A DNA stretch of 60,760 nucleotides from Clostridia bacterium. GTDB lineage: Bacteria > Bacillota > Clostridia > Christensenellales > CAG-138. The first letter of the stretch is position 1; the number at the start of each line of letters is the position of its first letter. The notes beneath the pieces were generated by a model. The model was not told the DNA's origin. It did no database searches and was given only the letters and a program-made list of their open reading frames with translations. A program made the translations under genes and the position numbers. This document shows, in pieces, positions 38,590 through 47,900 of the stretch. The stretch covers positions 1 to 60,760 of the forward strand of contig JAFYHI010000032.1 in NCBI GenBank assembly GCA_017539215.1, written 5' to 3'.

Positions 38590-39888
38590 ATGAAAACCAC
38601 ACCCGGCATACAGCGCAAACCTTACCGAAAGAAGCTTCTGCGGCTTATAGAGTCGGAGGACCTCATTTTTGTACTCGGGCCCCGCCGATCGGGCAAAAGC
38701 ACGTTCGCACTTGAGCTTGAGGAGCTTTTGAAGCGCCTTACTATGAGCGACGTTTACGTCAGCCGTATAAACTTTGAGGATACGAACCTGATGCGTGTTT
38801 CGGTGGAGTCCCTGCGCAAGCTGTTTGAGACGCGTTACGCAATGGGGCGCAAAAACATATTCCTTGTGGACGAGATATCGCATCTTATTGGCTGGGAGAC
38901 TGCCTTAAACGAAATACTGAGGCTCCCCAAGGTAAAGGTGATACTGTTCTCCTCCACGCGCGAGGTGCTGTCGGACAGGATAGACCTTGTGCGCGAGGGG
39001 CGTTGCGGCGTGGTGCATATGCTTCCGCTTGCGCTGCCGGAGTTCCTCTTTTTCCACGGCTTCCGTGAGATCGACCAAACGGAGCCCGTTTCAAACGTAA
39101 AGCTTTACCGCGGGCCGGATGACAAGACCTTTACGCTGGGTGAGATATACAGGATGTATATCTCGGTGGGCGGCATGCCGGTCGTCTCGCGGGAGCAGCT
39201 TGCGGCAAGGCACGCATGGGTCGCGGCGGAGGGCACATACTGCTCATCCGTAACGCACGATATAATGGAGTACGGCAGCAAGTCCGACAAGTCCCGCATA
39301 ACCGATCCGCTGCTTTTAAGGACGGTCATAACCGTGCTTGCCAGGAACGTGGGCGAAAACATCTCCGCTACGCGGGTGGGCAAGATAGCCTCCGAATATC
39401 TTGAAAGGCCGTCCTCCACCAAAACGGTTGAAAGCTATATGCAGGCGATACTCAACTCTCATCTGTTCTTCATTTCCGAAAGGTTCGATATCCGCTCCAA
39501 TGCGCAGCTCAAAACCCTTTCAAAATACTATATCGCGGATACCGGAGTGTGCGGCTACGTTATGGGCACGCAAAGGCTCGACGACGGAGCGGCGCTTGAA
39601 AACCTTGTTTATATGGAGCTTTTGCGCCGCGACCTCAGGGTGATGAACGGCAAGCTCGGCTCCGATGAGGTCACGTTTGTAATGGACCCCTTCGGTGAGC
39701 GCGTTTATGTCCAGACCTCCGCCCGCCTTGACGAAAGCAACCGTCAAAAGGTGCTGTCTCCCCTGCGCCGCATAAAGGACAATTATCCCAAGGCCGTCAT
39801 CACAATGAATTCCAAAACAAAAAAGACTCCCGACGGCATACTCATAATGAACGCCCTGGAGTTTTTGATGGGGGCAAAGCTCAGGTAA
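38590..39888 (+). CDS. AAA+ ATPase with DUF4143 domain
   Basis: A 432-residue protein of the AAA_14/DUF4143 group. The P-loop is VLGPRRSGKST (about residue 30), Walker B is NIFLVDEISHL, and LFSSTREVLSD is a sensor-like strand. The C-terminal half (about 215-400) is DUF4143, with YYIADTGVCGYV and GAALENLVYMELLRR before the conserved restriction-endonuclease-like sheet. Members are common and often strain-specific; their targets are unknown. The start is ATG at 38590 with GGAGG 13 bases upstream, a loose fit; no better start is visible. Confidence 0.87.
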   Translation: MKTTPGIQRKPYRKKLLRLIESEDLIFVLGPRRSGKSTFALELEELLKRLTMSDVYVSRINFEDTNLMRVSVESLRKLFETRYAMGRKNIFLVDEISHLIGWETALNEILRLPKVKVILFSSTREVLSDRIDLVREGRCGVVHMLPLALPEFLFFHGFREIDQTEPVSNVKLYRGPDDKTFTLGEIYRMYISVGGMPVVSREQLAARHAWVAAEGTYCSSVTHDIMEYGSKSDKSRITDPLLLRTVITVLARNVGENISATRVGKIASEYLERPSSTKTVESYMQAILNSHLFFISERFDIRSNAQLKTLSKYYIADTGVCGYVMGTQRLDDGAALENLVYMELLRRDLRVMNGKLGSDEVTFVMDPFGERVYVQTSARLDESNRQKVLSPLRRIKDNYPKAVITMNSKTKKTPDGILIMNALEFLMGAKLR

Positions 39889-39904
39889 ACGGACGCATTA
39901 AGAA

Positions 39905-39955
39905 AGCTGCCGAAGCGTATCGGCAGCTCAGACCGCTGACATGGGTTTGTCAGCG
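39905..39955 (+). other. Two perfect hairpins before the terminator
   Basis: AGCTGCCGA (39905-39913) pairs with TCGGCAGCT (39920-39928), and CGCTGACA (39934-39941) pairs with TGTCAGCG (39948-39955). With the terminator at 39962 they form three stems in a row, a possible small RNA or stabilising 3' end. Confidence 0.55.
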
Positions 39956-39961
39956 ATCCCC

Positions 39962-39988
39962 CCCGCCGCGCCCGCGGCGGGTTTTTTT
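39962..39988 (+). terminator. Terminator
   Basis: CCCGCCGC pairs with GCGGCGGG and is followed by seven T. Confidence 0.9.
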
Positions 39989-39998
39989 GCACCGCGGG

Positions 39999-40028
39999 TT
40001 GACGAAAGGGGTGGGCTTCTGCTATTAT
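39999..40028 (+). promoter_or_regulatory. Promoter of lgt
   Basis: -35 TTGACG (39999-40004) and -10 TATTAT (40023-40028), 18-base spacer. Confidence 0.6.
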
Positions 40029-40052
40029 TGTATATGTGAAAGGAGTGATATT

Positions 40053-40922
40053 TTGCTTCCGTATTTGAAGATATTCGGTGCCCAGATACCCATGTACGGG
40101 CTGTGCATGTCGCTTGGCATGCTGCTTGCGGTGGGGCTGTCGGCGCTCCGCACAAGAAGGCGCGGCGGCGACGTTGAAAAGCTTATGACGGTGGCGCTTC
40201 TGGCCATCGTGTTCGGTATAATCGGGGCAAAGCTTTTGTACTTTGCCGTGACGTTCTCATGGAAACAGCTGGTCGAAAGCATACGCGCAAACGGCATACT
40301 CTACCTTTTGGAGGGGGGCCTCGTGTTTTACGGCGGGCTTATAGGCGGCGTGCTGGGGGCGTTTTTGGGCTCGCTCATAATGCGTGAACCGCTGTATCAT
40401 TATTCCGACCCCGTCGTTCCCGTGCTGCCCCTTGCCCACGCCATAGGGCGCATGGGGTGCTTCTGCGCGGGCTGCTGCTACGGCCGCGTTACCGATTCGT
40501 GGATCGGCATGGTGTTCCCCTCCGCCGTGACGGGGCTTGCCCCGGGCGTTGCGGTCATACCCACTCAGCTGATCGAGGCGGGGATAAACCTGCTCATTTT
40601 CATTGGGCTGATGCTCTTTACCCGCAGGCGCAGGTACCGCTTTACCACGCTGTGGGTGTACCTTGTTTGCTACGGCATCATGCGCTTTCTCATCGAGTTT
40701 CTGCGCGGGGACGAGATACGCGGCATATTCGGCTCGTTCTCCACTTCGCAGTGGATAAGCCTGGGGCTTATCGCGGTCGGAGCGGCGGCGCTTATTATGA
40801 CGCTTGTGCGCTCAAAACGCGACCCCGCGTGGAATGCGGAGCCCGCACCGGACGCCGCAGAGGCGGGGGAGGACGCACCCGTGAGCGGGGACGGCCCGGA
40901 CCCTGCGCAGACGGGCGAATGA
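40053..40922 (+). CDS. lgt: Prolipoprotein diacylglyceryl transferase
   Basis: Attaches diacylglycerol from phosphatidylglycerol to the lipobox cysteine of lipoprotein precursors at the membrane. The 289-residue protein has about seven helices and the Lgt signature HAIGRMGCFCAGCCYGR; IPMYGLCMSLGM, YGGLIGGVLGAF and MRFLIEFLRGDE are further conserved regions. The start is TTG at 40053, seven bases after AAAGGAG, giving LLPYLKIFG; the upstream open frame lacks a site. The acidic, proline-rich tail of about 35 residues is not conserved. It would process the several lipoproteins in this window. Confidence 0.93.
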   Translation: MLPYLKIFGAQIPMYGLCMSLGMLLAVGLSALRTRRRGGDVEKLMTVALLAIVFGIIGAKLLYFAVTFSWKQLVESIRANGILYLLEGGLVFYGGLIGGVLGAFLGSLIMREPLYHYSDPVVPVLPLAHAIGRMGCFCAGCCYGRVTDSWIGMVFPSAVTGLAPGVAVIPTQLIEAGINLLIFIGLMLFTRRRRYRFTTLWVYLVCYGIMRFLIEFLRGDEIRGIFGSFSTSQWISLGLIAVGAAALIMTLVRSKRDPAWNAEPAPDAAEAGEDAPVSGDGPDPAQTGE

Positions 40923-41057
40923 CCCCGCACGGCAGGCGCGAAAGCCGTCGAACCCTGCCGAAACAATTACGTTGTTGAATTTTATATTTGCCTGTTTCGG
41001 GGTACAAGATATTGTATTCACAGGTGGTTTGTCCATACAATCCGGGCAAATTTGCGG

Positions 41058-41086
41058 TTGAATCCGCCGCCGAATTTTGATATTAT
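41058..41086 (+). promoter_or_regulatory. dnaA promoter
   Basis: -35 TTGAAT (41058-41063) and -10 TATTAT (41081-41086), 17-base spacer. The 40923-41057 stretch before it holds no gene and no convincing DnaA-box cluster. Confidence 0.75.
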
Positions 41087-41093
41087 ACCTATG

Positions 41094-41119
41094 GGAACCG
41101 GAGAGTGCCCTCCGGTTCC
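41094..41119 (+). promoter_or_regulatory. Hairpin in the dnaA leader
   Basis: GGAACCGGAG (41094-41103) pairs perfectly with CTCCGGTTCC (41110-41119) at the very 5' end of the predicted mRNA. No T run follows, so it is not a terminator; it may protect the 5' end or regulate. Confidence 0.6.
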
Positions 41120-41156
41120 GTCTCTATCTCGTTACTGTAAAACGATTGGGGGAACC

Positions 41157-42509
41157 ATGATTTCTGCTCAGGTAATATGGTCGAAGGCGCTTCCCGTTCT
41201 GCAGGAGGAAATGACGCCGACGAGCTATAAAACTTGGATAAAAGATATACAGCCCATCTCGCTGGAGGGCAATACATTGATACTCATGGCGCAGAACGAA
41301 ACGTACGTCAACACGCTGCGCCAGTTCTATGCCGGCATAGTCACCGAGTGCGTCAACAAGGCGAACGGCTCTAACTACAACGTCAGCTTCATAATGAAGC
41401 AGGAGAATGAGCCCGTTGTTTCCGTGCCCACTCAGGGCTCGGGCGAGCAGGGGGTGTTTTTCGGCGTACAGTCAAAATACACCTTCGACACCTTTGTAAC
41501 GGGCGAGTCCAACCGCTTTGCGCACGCCGCGGCGGTTGCCGTTGCCGACAATCCCGCGTCGGCCTACAACCCGCTTTACATCTACGGCGGGTCTGGCCTC
41601 GGCAAAACGCATATCCTTCACGCCATCGGCAATTACGTGCATGAGATGCACCCCGAGTTCAATATCTGCTTCGTATCCAGCGAGGATTTCACAAACGACG
41701 TCATCTCCGCCATAAAGTATGACACGCGCGAGGAGCTGCGCAACAAGTACCGCAAGCTCGACCTGCTGCTCGTGGACGACATACAGTTCATCGGCGGCAA
41801 GGAGGCGACGGAGATGGAGTTTTTCAACACCTTCAACGCCCTGCACGGCGCCAACAAGCAGATAGTCATCACCTCCGACCAGAGCCCAAAGGACCTGCCC
41901 TTTTTGCAGGAGCGCCTGAGGACCCGCTTTTCGTGGGGCATCACGGCGGACATAAAGCCCCCCGTGGTCGAAACGAGGGTCGCAATACTCACCGGCAAGG
42001 CCGAGCGCGACCACGTCGACATAACCGGCGATGCCCTTTTGTACATGGCGGAAAAGTTCAGCTCCAACGTGCGCGAGCTTGAGAGCTGCTATAACCGCGT
42101 CGTGCTGTATGCCGATTTTTCAAAGCGAACCACGATAGACCGCAGCTTCGTCGAGGTCGTGCTGCGCGACTACGTCTCCTCCGAGGGCAAGCATATGGTC
42201 ACCCCCGAGCTTATAAAGCAGGTCACGGCCGACTACTTCAACGTGACCGTGGAGGAGCTTGTTTCCACCCGCCGCGACAAGCGCATAGCGGTGCCGCGCC
42301 ACGTCGCCATGTACCTGTGCCGCACGCTTACGAACATCTCCTACCCCGACATAGGCAAGGCGTTCGGCGGCAAGCATTATTCCACCGTCATGTACTCCTG
42401 TGACCAGATCGCAAGCGAGATAGGCAACCGCACGGATATCACCACCGCGATAGACGATATCACGAACCGCCTGACAAACGACCTGACGCCCTTCCCTTCA
42501 AGGAACTGA
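41157..42509 (+). CDS. dnaA: Chromosomal replication initiator DnaA
   Basis: Binds DnaA boxes at oriC and opens the duplex. The 450 residues show domain I (VIWSKALPVLQEEMTPTSYK), a short domain II, the AAA+ core with FDTFVTGESNRFAHAAAVAV, Walker A GGSGLGKTH and Walker B LLLVDDIQFI, and the DNA-binding domain IV with VSTRRDKRIAVPRHVAMYL and the DnaA signature KAFGGKHYSTVMYS. The start is ATG at 41157, four bases after GGGGG. The next gene is ohrR, not dnaN, which is unusual. Confidence 0.97.
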   Translation: MISAQVIWSKALPVLQEEMTPTSYKTWIKDIQPISLEGNTLILMAQNETYVNTLRQFYAGIVTECVNKANGSNYNVSFIMKQENEPVVSVPTQGSGEQGVFFGVQSKYTFDTFVTGESNRFAHAAAVAVADNPASAYNPLYIYGGSGLGKTHILHAIGNYVHEMHPEFNICFVSSEDFTNDVISAIKYDTREELRNKYRKLDLLLVDDIQFIGGKEATEMEFFNTFNALHGANKQIVITSDQSPKDLPFLQERLRTRFSWGITADIKPPVVETRVAILTGKAERDHVDITGDALLYMAEKFSSNVRELESCYNRVVLYADFSKRTTIDRSFVEVVLRDYVSSEGKHMVTPELIKQVTADYFNVTVEELVSTRRDKRIAVPRHVAMYLCRTLTNISYPDIGKAFGGKHYSTVMYSCDQIASEIGNRTDITTAIDDITNRLTNDLTPFPSRN

Positions 42510-42522
42510 ATATGCTTTTACC

Positions 42523-42545
42523 GCCCCGGGAAAGCCGGGGCTTTT
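42523..42545 (+). terminator. Terminator after dnaA
   Basis: GCCCCGG (42523-42529) pairs with CCGGGGC (42535-42541), followed by TTTT. Confidence 0.8.
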
Positions 42546-42579
42546 GTAACCCCGCTCAAAAATATATTATAAAAACCGC

Positions 42580-42617
42580 TTGACGCGGGCAAATGTATTT
42601 GATACAATCTAATTGCA
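42580..42617 (+). promoter_or_regulatory. ohrR-gpx promoter with a likely OhrR operator
   Basis: -35 TTGACG (42580-42585) and -10 TACAAT (42603-42608), 17-base spacer. TACAATCTAATTGCA (42603-42617) is an imperfect palindrome close to the OhrR consensus and covers the -10 box. Confidence 0.7.
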
Positions 42618-42643
42618 TAAAATATAACGAAGGAGGGGCGGAT

Positions 42644-43072
42644 ATGGACCGCAAAAACATCGAGGCGATGAAGCTTGAAAACCAGCTTTGCTTTCCGCTG
42701 TACGCGGCGGCGCGCAGGGTGACGGCGCTGTACACGCCGCACTTAAAGCCGCTGGGGCTTACCTACACGCAGTACATAGTGATGCTTGTGCTGTGGGAGC
42801 GCGACGGGCTTACGGTGGGCGAGATCTGCGAAAAGCTGATGCTTGACAGCGGCACGCTTTCGCCCCTTCTCAAAAAGCTGGAGGGCGAGGGCTTGCTCGA
42901 GCGGCGCAGGTCGCAGTACGACGACCGCGTCGTGGTCATAAATCTGACCGAAAAGGGCAAGGCTTTGCAGGAGAAGGCGGCTCATGTGCCGCTTGAGGTG
43001 GGTGCGTGCATTCCGCTTGCGCCCGAAAAGGCGGCGGAGCTTTACGCTCTGCTGTATGAACTGTTAAAATAA
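42644..43072 (+). CDS. ohrR: OhrR-type MarR family regulator (organic peroxide sensor)
   Basis: A 142-residue winged-helix repressor. The N-terminal ENQLCFPLYAAAR holds the peroxide-sensing cysteine at the OhrR position. LTYTQYIVMLVLWE is the family helix, LMLDSGTLSPLLKKLEGEGL the recognition helix with wing-side RRRSQYDDRVVVINLT. Oxidation of the cysteine should release it from DNA. AAGGAGG lies seven bases before the ATG at 42644. It is co-transcribed with the peroxidase gene 22 bases downstream and likely represses both. Confidence 0.88.
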   Translation: MDRKNIEAMKLENQLCFPLYAAARRVTALYTPHLKPLGLTYTQYIVMLVLWERDGLTVGEICEKLMLDSGTLSPLLKKLEGEGLLERRRSQYDDRVVVINLTEKGKALQEKAAHVPLEVGACIPLAPEKAAELYALLYELLK

Positions 43073-43094
43073 TATCGAAAAGGAGAAAAGGAAC

Positions 43095-43640
43095 ATGAGC
43101 ACGGTTTACGATTTCACAGTCAAGGACATGAAGGGGAACGACGTATCCCTTTCCGAGTACGCGGGCAAGGTGCTGCTTATAGTCAACACAGCCACGGGCT
43201 GCGGCTTTACCCCGCATTACGAGCCTCTTGAGGCCATGTATAAGGACCTGCGCGACAGGGGCTTTGAGATACTCGACTTCCCCTGCAACCAGTTTGCAAA
43301 CCAGGCCCCCGGCAGCGAGGACGAGATCCACGAGTTCTGCACCTTAAAGTTCGGCACGGACTTCCCTCAGTTCAAAAAGGTGGACGTCAACGGCGAAAAC
43401 GCCGATCCGCTCTTTGCCTATCTTGCCGCGGAGAAGCCCTTTGAAGGCTTTGGCAAGGGCCTGAAGAACGCCGCCCTCAACAAGTTCGCCAATATGAACA
43501 ACAAGGCGTTCGGCGACAAGGCGTATATCAAGTGGAACTTCACCAAGTTCCTTGTGGACCGCGAGGGCAGGGTGGCCGCCCGCTTCGAGCCGACCGAGGA
43601 TATGAAGAACGTGCGCAGGGCAGTTGAAGAAATGCTCTGA
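43095..43640 (+). CDS. Glutathione peroxidase family thiol peroxidase
   Basis: A 181-residue peroxidase with a thioredoxin fold. The peroxidatic cysteine lies in NTATGCGFT, the conserved glutamine in FPCNQF and the tryptophan/asparagine in IKWNFTKFLVDREG. The cysteine (not selenocysteine) form and a resolving cysteine in FPCNQF are those of bacterial enzymes that use thioredoxin. It should reduce organic hydroperoxides, matching control by the OhrR gene ahead of it. AAAAGG lies upstream of the ATG. Confidence 0.95.
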   Translation: MSTVYDFTVKDMKGNDVSLSEYAGKVLLIVNTATGCGFTPHYEPLEAMYKDLRDRGFEILDFPCNQFANQAPGSEDEIHEFCTLKFGTDFPQFKKVDVNGENADPLFAYLAAEKPFEGFGKGLKNAALNKFANMNNKAFGDKAYIKWNFTKFLVDREGRVAARFEPTEDMKNVRRAVEEML

Positions 43641-43651
43641 GATAAAAGAGA

Positions 43652-43687
43652 GGGCTCCGCACCGTACGGTGCGGAGCCCGCGTTTTT
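43652..43687 (+). terminator. Terminator after the peroxidase gene
   Basis: A perfect 12-bp stem (43652-43663 with 43668-43679) closed by GTAC; TTTTTT follows after GCG. Confidence 0.9.
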
Positions 43688-43694
43688 TATTGCC

Positions 43695-44873
43695 TCAATC
43701 GGCGTAATTCACGAAATAATCCTGCACAAGCACGATGGGCGTGCCCTTGTCGCCGGAGCCGCTCGTCAGGTCGCAGAGCGAGCCTATAAGGTCGGTCAGC
43801 ATCCTGGGGGTGGTGCCCTGCGAAAGCATGGAGCCCTTAAGGTCAGCGTCCTTTTTTCGTATGCGTTCGCGTATGCTCTCCGCCAGCGCCTCGCCCGAAA
43901 GGTCGGCATAATCGTTGTCGGCAAGGAATTTCAGCTTCAGCTCGTTGGGCAGCCCCAAAAGCCCCTCTGTGTATCCGGGGGAGACCACGGGGTCCGCCAG
44001 CTCCCATATTTTGCCGACGGGGTCCTTAAACGCGCCGTCGCCGTAGACCATGGCCTCAACGTGTACGCCCGTGCGCCTCAATACCTCGTCCCGTATCCCT
44101 TCGGCGACCTCCTGCGCGTTTTTGGGGAAGAGCTTGACAGTATCCTCGGTGGCCTTGTTCGAGCCCAAAAGCCCGTACTGCGGGTTGCAGCCGGAGCCGT
44201 TCACCGGGGAGTTCAGAATATCGCAAAGGGTCAGCGCCCTGCCGCCCGCGCGTTCGATCCTCGCCTTGGTGCGGGCGCGCGTGTGTATGTCGCAGCAGAT
44301 GACGTTTGAAGTGTGATCGAGTATGCGCTCCGGGCGGTTCGAAAAGATTATCTCCGCTTCGGCGCCCTCGCCCTCTATAATGCCGCGGTACAGCTCTATA
44401 TAGTCGACGCCCGTGAACGGGTGGCGGCACTCGCCCCCGCAGAGCGCGTAAAACTCATCGCTCGTAAGCGTATCGGCCCAGGGGTTTACGCCCGTACCCT
44501 CCAAAAGGTCGGGGTCGACCAGATGGTTGCCCACCTCGTCGGAGGGGTAGGACAGCATCACCGTGACCTTTTTTGCCCCGCGCGCAAGGCCGCGCAGACA
44601 GATGGAGAAGCGGTTTCTTGAAAGAATGGGGAACACAAGCCCTATATGCCCGCCGCCGAGCTTGGCTTTTACGTCCGCCGCAATGTCGTCAACGCCTGCG
44701 TAGTTGCCGTCGGCCCGCGCGACAACGGCCTCCGTCACGGCGATAACGTCACGCTCGTGCAGCGAAAACCCTTCGCGTTCAGCCTGAGAAAGCACGGAAT
44801 CCACCGCGATCTTAACTATATCGTCGCCCCGGCGTATAATGGGCGCACGCACGCCTCTTGAAATCGTAGCCAT
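43695..44873 (-). CDS. CofE-like (coenzyme F420:L-glutamate ligase family) protein
   Basis: A 392-residue protein with the CofE/FbiB-type fold. VIAVTEAVVARADGNY near the N-terminus, GLVFPILSRNRFSICLRG, and SNVICCDIHTRARTKARIE are family-like segments. VEAMVYGDGAFKDPVGKIWE and ADPVVSPGYTEGL mark the C-terminal part. True CofE adds glutamate to F420-0, but no other F420 gene is in the window and the protein is longer than archaeal CofE, so the acceptor may differ. The start is ATG at 44873, six bases after GGGAG. The frame continues upstream over the addB end but without a start signal. Confidence 0.78.
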   Translation of the reverse strand: MATISRGVRAPIIRRGDDIVKIAVDSVLSQAEREGFSLHERDVIAVTEAVVARADGNYAGVDDIAADVKAKLGGGHIGLVFPILSRNRFSICLRGLARGAKKVTVMLSYPSDEVGNHLVDPDLLEGTGVNPWADTLTSDEFYALCGGECRHPFTGVDYIELYRGIIEGEGAEAEIIFSNRPERILDHTSNVICCDIHTRARTKARIERAGGRALTLCDILNSPVNGSGCNPQYGLLGSNKATEDTVKLFPKNAQEVAEGIRDEVLRRTGVHVEAMVYGDGAFKDPVGKIWELADPVVSPGYTEGLLGLPNELKLKFLADNDYADLSGEALAESIRERIRKKDADLKGSMLSQGTTPRMLTDLIGSLCDLTSGSGDKGTPIVLVQDYFVNYAD

Positions 44874-44925
44874 AGTATACTCCCGAAATAATAATAGGGG
44901 CGCCCGGAGGAGCGTCCCTTTATAA

Positions 44926-44954
44926 ATGATACCATATCTCAGGCACGTTGTAAA
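44926..44954 (-). promoter_or_regulatory. Promoter of the CofE-like gene
   Basis: Minus-strand -35 TTTACA (44949-44954) and -10 TATCAT (44926-44931), 17-base spacer. Confidence 0.55.
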
Positions 44955-44976
44955 CAGTTTTTTAAAGGGAGCGGCG

Positions 44977-47900
44977 TCAATCCTTTTTTCTGCCGAAGAA
45001 CGCGTCCGCACTCTTCCTGAACACCTTGCGGTACCCCCCGCGGGAGAGTTTTTCGTCAAAGCGGCACACGTCGCCGTACGGGCAGAACCTGCAGGCGGAG
45101 TCGCGCTTTTTGTACGCTGAGCGATAGGGATGCACTTCGGCGTCGCCCTCATATATGCGTTCAAGCGTGTGCGACGCGCGGTCCATAGCCGCCCGCACCA
45201 CAAGCCCGTATTCGTCGCCCGTTACAAGGCCCGCGCCCGTAAGCTCGCCGTCTTTACCGTATTTGGCGGCTATCACGGTGGAGCTCTTGTCGAATTCCTC
45301 GGTGGCGGCGACCACCTCCTCGTCCTTCAGCGAAAGCCCCGAAAGCCTGAACTTTTTCATAAGCTCCTCGGTCAGCTCCTTAACGGCGTTGCCCGCCTCG
45401 TCGGTGGTCACGGCAACGTCCGAAATGGGCATATAGTACATGCCCACGGTGGAAGCGGCGTCCACGGCGGCGGCATACAGCGGAAGCTGAAGCTGTATCC
45501 CGGCCTCGAGCTCGCCGAAGTCAAAGTCCTTGCCGCCGGTTTTATAGTCGATTATGCGGCGCCGTTCGACCCCCTCGACGCCCTCAAATGAGTCTATGCG
45601 GTCGATTATGCCGCTCACGTTTATCACCATGCCGCTCGGCGTGCGTATCTGCAGCGGGGGAAAGAGCGAATTCTCGCGCCCAAACTCCACCTCGCACCCT
45701 GCGGGGCGGAATTTGCCCCGCGCGATATGCCGCGTCACGGCGCAGCAGGTGTATTTTACCGATTCCACCAGCCCGACAAGAGCGGCGCGCTGCCTTGCGG
45801 TGTCGCTTAAAAGCGGGCTGTCGCTGCGGCTCATAATGGGAGGGACTATCTCGCGCAGTATGTCGAAAACGTCATCGTCGCAGAGCGTTTTCCAGTCAAG
45901 GCCGTTTTCCGAAACGTAACGGACGTATTTTTCGATCGCTTCATGGAAGAACGTGCCGCGGTCCGTCACCCTTTGGCTGTGCTCCCTGCGCTCCTTCGCG
46001 TCCAGACCGTAGCGCATGAAGTGCATGAACGGGCAGCGGTTGAACGTTTCGAGCCGCGAGGCCGACCCGTATATGGAGCTGCCGTACAGCTTTACCGCGA
46101 GCTCGTGCCCGAAAGCGCCCGTTTCCGCCGAGTATTCAAGCTCCGCGCACATGGAGCGAAGCCTTGCCCGGTACTCCGGCGAACGGGAGAAATGCGCGTA
46201 AAGCGGGGCAAGCTCCGGGTCCTCCTCGCCGGTGTCCACAAGGCGGCGCAGGCGCCGCGCAAGCGCCGCAAACGCAAGCTTTTCGCTGCTTCTGGGGCCC
46301 ACGGTAAGGTCGTTTGATTCCAGCTTCGGGAATATGCGCCGCAGCGTGCCCACGAGCCTGCAGGGAGCGGCGGAGGAATCTTCGCCCGAGGTCGGAATGC
46401 TTACCGGGTACGAAAAAGATATGCTCTCCGTCGCCATCGAGAGCGCGGAATACACGGTGTGCATATCGCCCTCCGAAAGCGAACGCGAACTGCGCCAAAG
46501 CGTATGCCCTCCGGCCTCCAGCGCGGCAAGGTCCGAATCGTCTATCACGCCGTCATCCGTGCGTTTTTTGGGGAACAGCCCGTCGTTCATGCCAAGCACG
46601 AACAGCTTTTTCACCTCGCGCGAACGGGTCCTGTCCATGCTGCCCACAAGCACCTGGTCGGCGGTGGTGGGAATAACGCCCACCTCGTATGCGGCAAACC
46701 CCTCGCGCAGTACCGATATGAACCGCGAAAGCTTCAGCTTTTCGTCGCCCATTATGACGAACACCTGGTCGAGCACCTCAAGTATGGTGTTGACGACCTG
46801 CGCGTTCTCCTCCTCTTCGCGCAGCAGGTCCTGCTCATGCAGGCTCGCGCACAGCTCCCTCTGCTTTTCGTAAACGCCTAGGCGCTCCATAAAGGCGTGT
46901 ATCGCGCGGGCGCGTTCCTCGCACGTCCGGCGGGACACGCTCTCGGCAAGCTCCTCAAGCGGCTCCATGACCCTTTTTCGCACGTCCTCAAGCGCCGCAT
47001 CCTCGCCCGTCAGCTCCTCGCGCAGGCGGCTGCCGTAAAACCCGCGCATCAGCAGCAGGTTTTCAAACCGCTCCGCCTCGTCGGGGGTCACGGGAGCCAT
47101 GCCCCCCTTTACGAATTCCAAAACATGCTCCGGAGCAAAGCCGCTGTCGCAGGCGCGCAGAGCGGCTATCAGCTGCATCGCCGCCGGGTGCCCCGCAAGG
47201 CTCCGCTTCACGTCGGTAAAATACGGTATCCCGTATGCCGAAAACACCCTCTGCACCGCCCCTGCGTAACCCTGCGGGTCGCTTAAAAGCACCGCCATAT
47301 CGCGGAAGCGCACACCCGCCTTGGCGGCGGAAACTATCCTCTCGGCGGCCTCGGTCACCTCGTCCGTGCGGTCGGCCGCCGCCGTCAGGCTCAGCCCCGC
47401 AGGTTCCCCTTCGTAAACGGATGCGGGGTATGCAAACAGCTCTTTTTCAAGATGCCGCAGCGCGGGCCCGCCCGACCTCTGCCTTTTTTCAAGCGCAAGC
47501 GTTTTATACGGCGCGCCCTCCTCCTCGGCTATCGCGCAAAGACGGCGGTACGCCGCGGCTTCCGGTGCGAATATCGCCCTGTCGCGCACGCCGGGGTCGG
47601 GGTCCATCCTCAGCGCGGCGGTCACTTCGGAGGCGTGGCCCAAAAGCGCCCTGAAAACGGGGTATGCCTGTTCGTGCATGGTGTCGCCCCCGTCTATAAA
47701 AACGCGCGCCCCTTCAAGAATGCTCTCGCCCATGCGGGCGATAAGCCCGTTCATCATATCTTCGGAGTCTATGTAACGGTCCGACATGCGCTGCTCGCAG
47801 TCGGCAAACACGGTCGAAACGTCCGCAAGCTTGTCGCGCAGGGGGGTATGCTCCGGCAGGCTCGCCGCAAGCTCCGCAACGTCCGCCGCGCACATGCCGC

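Noticed and set aside
40980-41057. Possible oriC with DnaA boxes upstream of dnaA
   Set aside because: Only two sites with seven of nine matches, not arranged as a cluster, and no A+T-rich unwinding element.
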